Position numbers and translations under genes: made by a program
Source of the DNA: an uncultured Glaciecola sp.
GTDB lineage: Bacteria > Pseudomonadota > Gammaproteobacteria > Enterobacterales > Alteromonadaceae
Length of the DNA stretch: 64,000 nt
Assembly: GCA_905479945.1 (NCBI GenBank)
Contig: CAJQOP010000075.1
Span: 1 to 64,000 of the forward strand
Reading direction: 5' to 3'
The notes under the pieces: generated by a model
Database searches by the model: none
Told to the model about the DNA's origin: nothing
The model's input: the letters and a program-made list of their open reading frames with translations, nothing else
Shown: positions 60,766-64,000 of the stretch, piece by piece
Layout of the letters: the number at the start of each line of letters is the position of its first letter
Position numbering within the stretch: the first letter of the stretch is position 1

Positions 60766-61971
60766 TCAAATACTACGGGTTGCGATGCTTGGCGATATAT
60801 TCGCTGCTTTATTGGCTGGCATTAGCACCGACAACAGGCTAATAGCGATTACAAATAAGGCGGTAAACAGGATATACATATTGTCCAATGCGGGTATCGA
60901 ATAATGCTCTAGTAGTACTCGGCCTAGAAATAAAGCACCTATAGAGCCTATCGTAACTCCAATGCTACATATCATCGCATTCTCAACTAAAAAGTAATTG
61001 ATGATAGCTGACTTTCTTGCGCCTAAAGCACGACGCGTGCCTATCTGTTTAGTGCGTTTGTTGATGTTGAAAACCGTCAATCCGAAAATACCTAATGCAG
61101 TTACCAGCAACAATACAATAATTAACACTACTAGCATGCGCAGCATGAGGGTGTTAGAAGAATTATATTCTGCTTTTCTCACATCCATTTCTTTGAGTCC
61201 GATAATCACGCGCTTGCCGTGATCTTCTAGCATTAAATCTTCAATCTGGCGCATAATAGCTGCGCGCTGTTCGGACTGAGTTCTAACTATAATATGTTGA
61301 AATGCAGATGCGCTAACAAAGGGTATTATGGCAACATTATCAGGCTTGCTGTCTTGTAACCAAGGGCCTTTCATAAGTTCCACGATGCCTATTATTTCTA
61401 AAGGGTCACTGCCAAAATAAACGGTTTGACCTAAGACATCACCTTCAGGAAAAAGCTCTTTTGCTAGAGCTCTCGATACTATGACAACTTGCGGGAATAC
61501 GTCTCTAGTTTGAGATACGATGACTTCGTCTGCTCTGAAATTACGTCCTTGTGACACGCTCAGGCCTAATATATCGAGTGCATTCTCATCCGCTTGATAA
61601 TAGGCAGTTCTAACATCCGGGCCGCGCTCGCTAGCAGGTGCTAAGCTTAAGCCTGTGGCTGAACCACTTCCTGATAGTGGAGAGGCATTGAACAGTCCTG
61701 CATTTTCCACCCCTGGAATGTTTCTTAGCATGGTTTCTGTTTCTTCAAATTTTTGTGAAATATCCAGATTAGGGTCAAATGACTTGACGGTGAAACTAAA
61801 TATTTCGTCTTCAGGGTAGCCGGTCTCCTGTGACAGATAATCGATTCGATCATTGATAATGAAAGCAGCATTACTGACGATGGCTGTTGTGAGTGCAATT
61901 TGAATTAACAACATCACAGCGCCAGCTTTAGAACGAAGTAGTGCACTAAATACAGGTTTAATTTCTAACAT
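60766..61971 (-). CDS. MacB-like ABC transporter permease 2
   Basis: 401 residues. Span near 16-37, a periplasmic MacB-type domain (DEIFSFTVKSFDPNLDISQKF...GVENAGLFNASPL, SQGRNFRADEVIVSQ), and three C-terminal spans with KRTKQIGTRRALGARKSAIINYFLVENAMI, the FtsX coupling signature. With the other permease it forms a heterodimeric MacB-type mechanotransmission transporter. 8-base gap from the first permease gene. Confidence 0.9.
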   Translation of the reverse strand: MLEIKPVFSALLRSKAGAVMLLIQIALTTAIVSNAAFIINDRIDYLSQETGYPEDEIFSFTVKSFDPNLDISQKFEETETMLRNIPGVENAGLFNASPLSGSGSATGLSLAPASERGPDVRTAYYQADENALDILGLSVSQGRNFRADEVIVSQTRDVFPQVVIVSRALAKELFPEGDVLGQTVYFGSDPLEIIGIVELMKGPWLQDSKPDNVAIIPFVSASAFQHIIVRTQSEQRAAIMRQIEDLMLEDHGKRVIIGLKEMDVRKAEYNSSNTLMLRMLVVLIIVLLLVTALGIFGLTVFNINKRTKQIGTRRALGARKSAIINYFLVENAMICSIGVTIGSIGALFLGRVLLEHYSIPALDNMYILFTALFVIAISLLSVLMPANKAANISPSIATRSI

Positions 61972-61979
61972 GGAAGCCT

Positions 61980-63293
61980 CTATTGTGTTTTTAAATAAAT
62001 GGCAGGTTGTGTTCTACACACTAACCAGGCTGGGTAGATACCCGCTAAAATGCACGCGCTAATAGCAATAGCGGGAGCGGCTAACAGCATCTTGATATCC
62101 ATGGTCGCAAGTGAAGCGTATTCGTTACTGGTGAATCGCACGCCCCACAAACCGAGTTGGGCAATCGCGATGCCGATAACGCCACCTAGCAATCCCAACA
62201 TTGATACTTCAACCAAATGCTGTATAAAAATTTGGCGTTTACTTGCACCAAGCGCTCTGCGAACACCGACTTCGGGTGCACGCCTTAAAAACTTGCCGAG
62301 TAATAGTCCTAAGATATTTGCCAAACAAACGGCTAAAAATAAGAAACTTAGGCCGACTAACACTTTGTTGTCTGCAGATACCACTTTGTTATATTGCATC
62401 CATTCGTTTACATCTTTTAGATTGAATTGAGGCGTTTTACGCTCGAATCTACCCTTGGTACCTTGCTCTGAAAGATATGCCTGCAGGTAATCGCTATAGT
62501 TTTTAAGCTCTTCTGGTGTATTTAGTTCTACCCAAAACTGTAGCCAAAACATTTCAGATTGCAGGCGCTCTTGGAAAGTATTGATTTCCTCATATTTCCA
62601 ACCGTTAGTGTTGCCCATATTCTGAATTTCCAATGGAGCAATGAGTGTTATCGGCATGAAAATTGACTCTGGCGAATTGAATGCCCCGTTATTCAGATCA
62701 TAGTATTTCGTATGGATACGCCATTGCTTGATTACACCGACAATCCGAAAAGCGGTATCATCTAAATATACCTGTTTGCCAACTGAGTTTTCACCCGCAA
62801 ATAAGCGGTCGTTGGTCTCTTCATCTAATACCACCACTGGCGTTGCTGATGCCTCTTGTTCACTTGTCCAAGCGTCGCCATAAACAAACTCGAGGTCGAA
62901 TATTGGAAAGAAATCACGACCCGTTACACGAGTACTTGCTAAGAAGGGCTTCACTTCCTTATCGTCCATTTGCACAGTGAAAAGTGCACGTACAGAGGCT
63001 GTTTTTCTTTCTGGTGTGTCAGCATTGTGCAGCGCCATCGCATCTTTATAGGTTAACTGCAATGGCACATCGTCTTCTGTCCACCAATTATTTCCGTCGT
63101 CTGTAGTGTTTAACTGCACGGAAAATAATTTGTCGCTTTTATGTGGAATGGGGTCCATCGACATCATGTGGTAAACCGATAAACTGGTCATCGTAATGCC
63201 GATACCAACGGCTATTGCTAATATCATCAGCATTGAAACCAATGGAGTGCGCTTCATGCTGCGCCAGCTTAAGTCAATGTAATGTAGAAACAT
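61980..63293 (-). CDS. MacB-like ABC transporter permease 1
   Basis: 437 residues from the ATG (MFLHYIDLSWRSMKRTP), chosen because it starts one base after the ATPase stop; the longer frame overlaps the ATPase. N-terminal span, periplasmic domain with VTGRDFFPIFDLEFVYGDAW, and three C-terminal spans with PEVGVRRALGASKRQIFIQHLVEVSML (FtsX coupling motif). MacB-type. Substrate may be a peptide, lipid or antibiotic; not decidable. Confidence 0.9.
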   Translation of the reverse strand: MFLHYIDLSWRSMKRTPLVSMLMILAIAVGIGITMTSLSVYHMMSMDPIPHKSDKLFSVQLNTTDDGNNWWTEDDVPLQLTYKDAMALHNADTPERKTASVRALFTVQMDDKEVKPFLASTRVTGRDFFPIFDLEFVYGDAWTSEQEASATPVVVLDEETNDRLFAGENSVGKQVYLDDTAFRIVGVIKQWRIHTKYYDLNNGAFNSPESIFMPITLIAPLEIQNMGNTNGWKYEEINTFQERLQSEMFWLQFWVELNTPEELKNYSDYLQAYLSEQGTKGRFERKTPQFNLKDVNEWMQYNKVVSADNKVLVGLSFLFLAVCLANILGLLLGKFLRRAPEVGVRRALGASKRQIFIQHLVEVSMLGLLGGVIGIAIAQLGLWGVRFTSNEYASLATMDIKMLLAAPAIAISACILAGIYPAWLVCRTQPAIYLKTQ

Positions 63294-63294
63294 G

Positions 63295-64000
63295 TTACGC
63301 CTCGATAGCAGGTTGACCTGCTTTTGCAGCAATCTCGTCCATTGCCTTGTTTTGATAAAGAGTAAAGTCGGCCAGTTGGCCATCGACGACTTGAATGTTG
63401 CGAGGTGCACGACGTGCTAGCTCAGAATCATGGGTTACCATAATAATGGTTGAGCCTTCACGGTTAATCTCTTCTAGCAGTTCCATGACTTGACGTGCCA
63501 TTAAACTATCTAGGTTGCCTGTTGGTTCATCGGCTAGTAAAAATCTTGGTTTACCAGCCAAGGCTCTGGCAATTGCGACGCGTTGTTGCTGACCACCTGA
63601 GAGTTGCTGTGGCAAGTGCTTTGCTCTGCTGGCTAAGCCTACTTTTTCTAAGCATTCTTCAATACGACGTTTGCGTTCTGCTGATTTGATCCCGCGATAA
63701 CGTAATGGAACTTCAATGTTCTCGTATAAATTTAAATCTGGAATAAGATTAAAGCCCTGGAATATAAAACCAATTTTTTGATTTCTTAAGTCAGCGCGTT
63801 GATTGTCTGACAAAGTTCCTACGTTTACGTCATCGAGCATAAAGTCGCCACCAGTGAATGGTTCTAGCATGCCAGCGATATTTAAAAAGGTGGTTTTACC
63901 TGAACCGGATGGACCAGTAACTGCGATGAACTCACCTTCATCAACGTTTAAATTGAAGTCACGCAAGGCGTGGGTTTGGACTTTTTCAGTTTGATAAACC
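63295..64000 (-). CDS. MacB/LolD-type ABC ATPase, partial
   Basis: The 5' end lies outside the window: the frame is open to the edge (VYQTEKVQTHALRDFNLNV). Visible motifs: Walker A GPSGSGKTT, signature LSGGQQQRV, Walker B FLLADEPTGNLDS and switch VTHDS, typical of the MacB/LolD/FtsE class. It drives the two permeases downstream. A membrane-fusion partner gene probably lies further outside. Confidence 0.93.
   Translation of the reverse strand, partial: VYQTEKVQTHALRDFNLNVDEGEFIAVTGPSGSGKTTFLNIAGMLEPFTGGDFMLDDVNVGTLSDNQRADLRNQKIGFIFQGFNLIPDLNLYENIEVPLRYRGIKSAERKRRIEECLEKVGLASRAKHLPQQLSGGQQQRVAIARALAGKPRFLLADEPTGNLDSLMARQVMELLEEINREGSTIIMVTHDSELARRAPRNIQVVDGQLADFTLYQNKAMDEIAAKAGQPAIEA

Noticed and set aside
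1-64000. CRISPR arrays, tRNA and rRNA genes
   Set aside because: I saw no regularly spaced short repeats and no tRNA or rRNA signature sequences; the only repeats are attC sites and cassette duplications.

Overview
The window looks like chromosome of a free-living, probably marine gammaproteobacterium. The base composition is moderately AT-rich, many proteins are envelope lipoproteins, and YegD, HiPIP, TIGR03643, VF530 and MoaB are all present. A sedentary integron carrying toxin-antitoxin cassettes fits the Alteromonadales/Cellvibrionales-like part of that class; the exact genus cannot be set from sequence alone. No rRNA, tRNA, CRISPR array, transposase, phage gene or integron integrase is visible.

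Region 1 (1 to about 17.3 kb) is a gene-cassette array of a chromosomal integron. About nineteen attC-like sites end in inverted cores of the form CATAACA...TGTTATG and separate small genes that mostly lie on the + strand. Cargo: two near-identical RHH/RelE cassettes, a TIGR02574/ParE pair, reverse-oriented ParD-like/ParE and CcdA/CcdB pairs, two GFA-family zinc proteins, three NTF2/SnoaL-like proteins, DUF6194, DUF3297, a VOC protein, a TonB-C-like secreted protein and several tiny membrane proteins (one Pmp3-like). Also present are a truncated antitoxin joined to a P-loop ATPase gene broken by one stop codon, and two copies of an ORF-poor cassette. A full-length yegD (Hsp70 family) lies antisense inside the array. 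The sites decay towards the right, consistent with the old end of an array whose integrase lies to the left, outside the window.

Region 2 (17.4 to 41.4 kb) is the most interesting part. It has apbE (FMN transferase); a leftward operon of three secreted proteins, two of them with CxxCH motifs (DUF1588-like, LamG lipoprotein, Tat-type DUF1501); and, divergent from it, a long rightward operon. That operon encodes an HzsA-like CxxCH lipoprotein, two outer-membrane beta-barrels, a TlpA-type thioredoxin, a DUF4266 lipoprotein and a DUF3570 protein carrying an ApbE-type motif (DTVSGAS). These are followed by TPR lipoproteins, a TolQ/ExbB-like protein, two ExbD/TolR-like proteins and a proline-rich TonB/AgmX-like protein. 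The second half resembles the Agl/Glt and Nfs envelope motors of Myxococcus. I infer one system: a proton-driven trans-envelope machine coupled to an outer-membrane module with flavin and perhaps c-type haem. The combination appears little described.

Region 3 (41.4 to 64 kb) is ordinary chromosome: VF530-like protein, DUF4919 lipoprotein, TIGR03643 protein, a PAS-GGDEF-EAL protein, a FAN1-like nuclease fused to a DnaQ-type exonuclease, a CPXCG protein, a flavin reductase-like protein, HiPIP, VOC protein, secreted alpha/beta hydrolase, S9 peptidase, a TPR protein, an Ala-rich lipoprotein, tapT and moaB. It ends with an NtrY/NtrC-type two-component system beside a MacB-like ABC exporter cut by the window edge.
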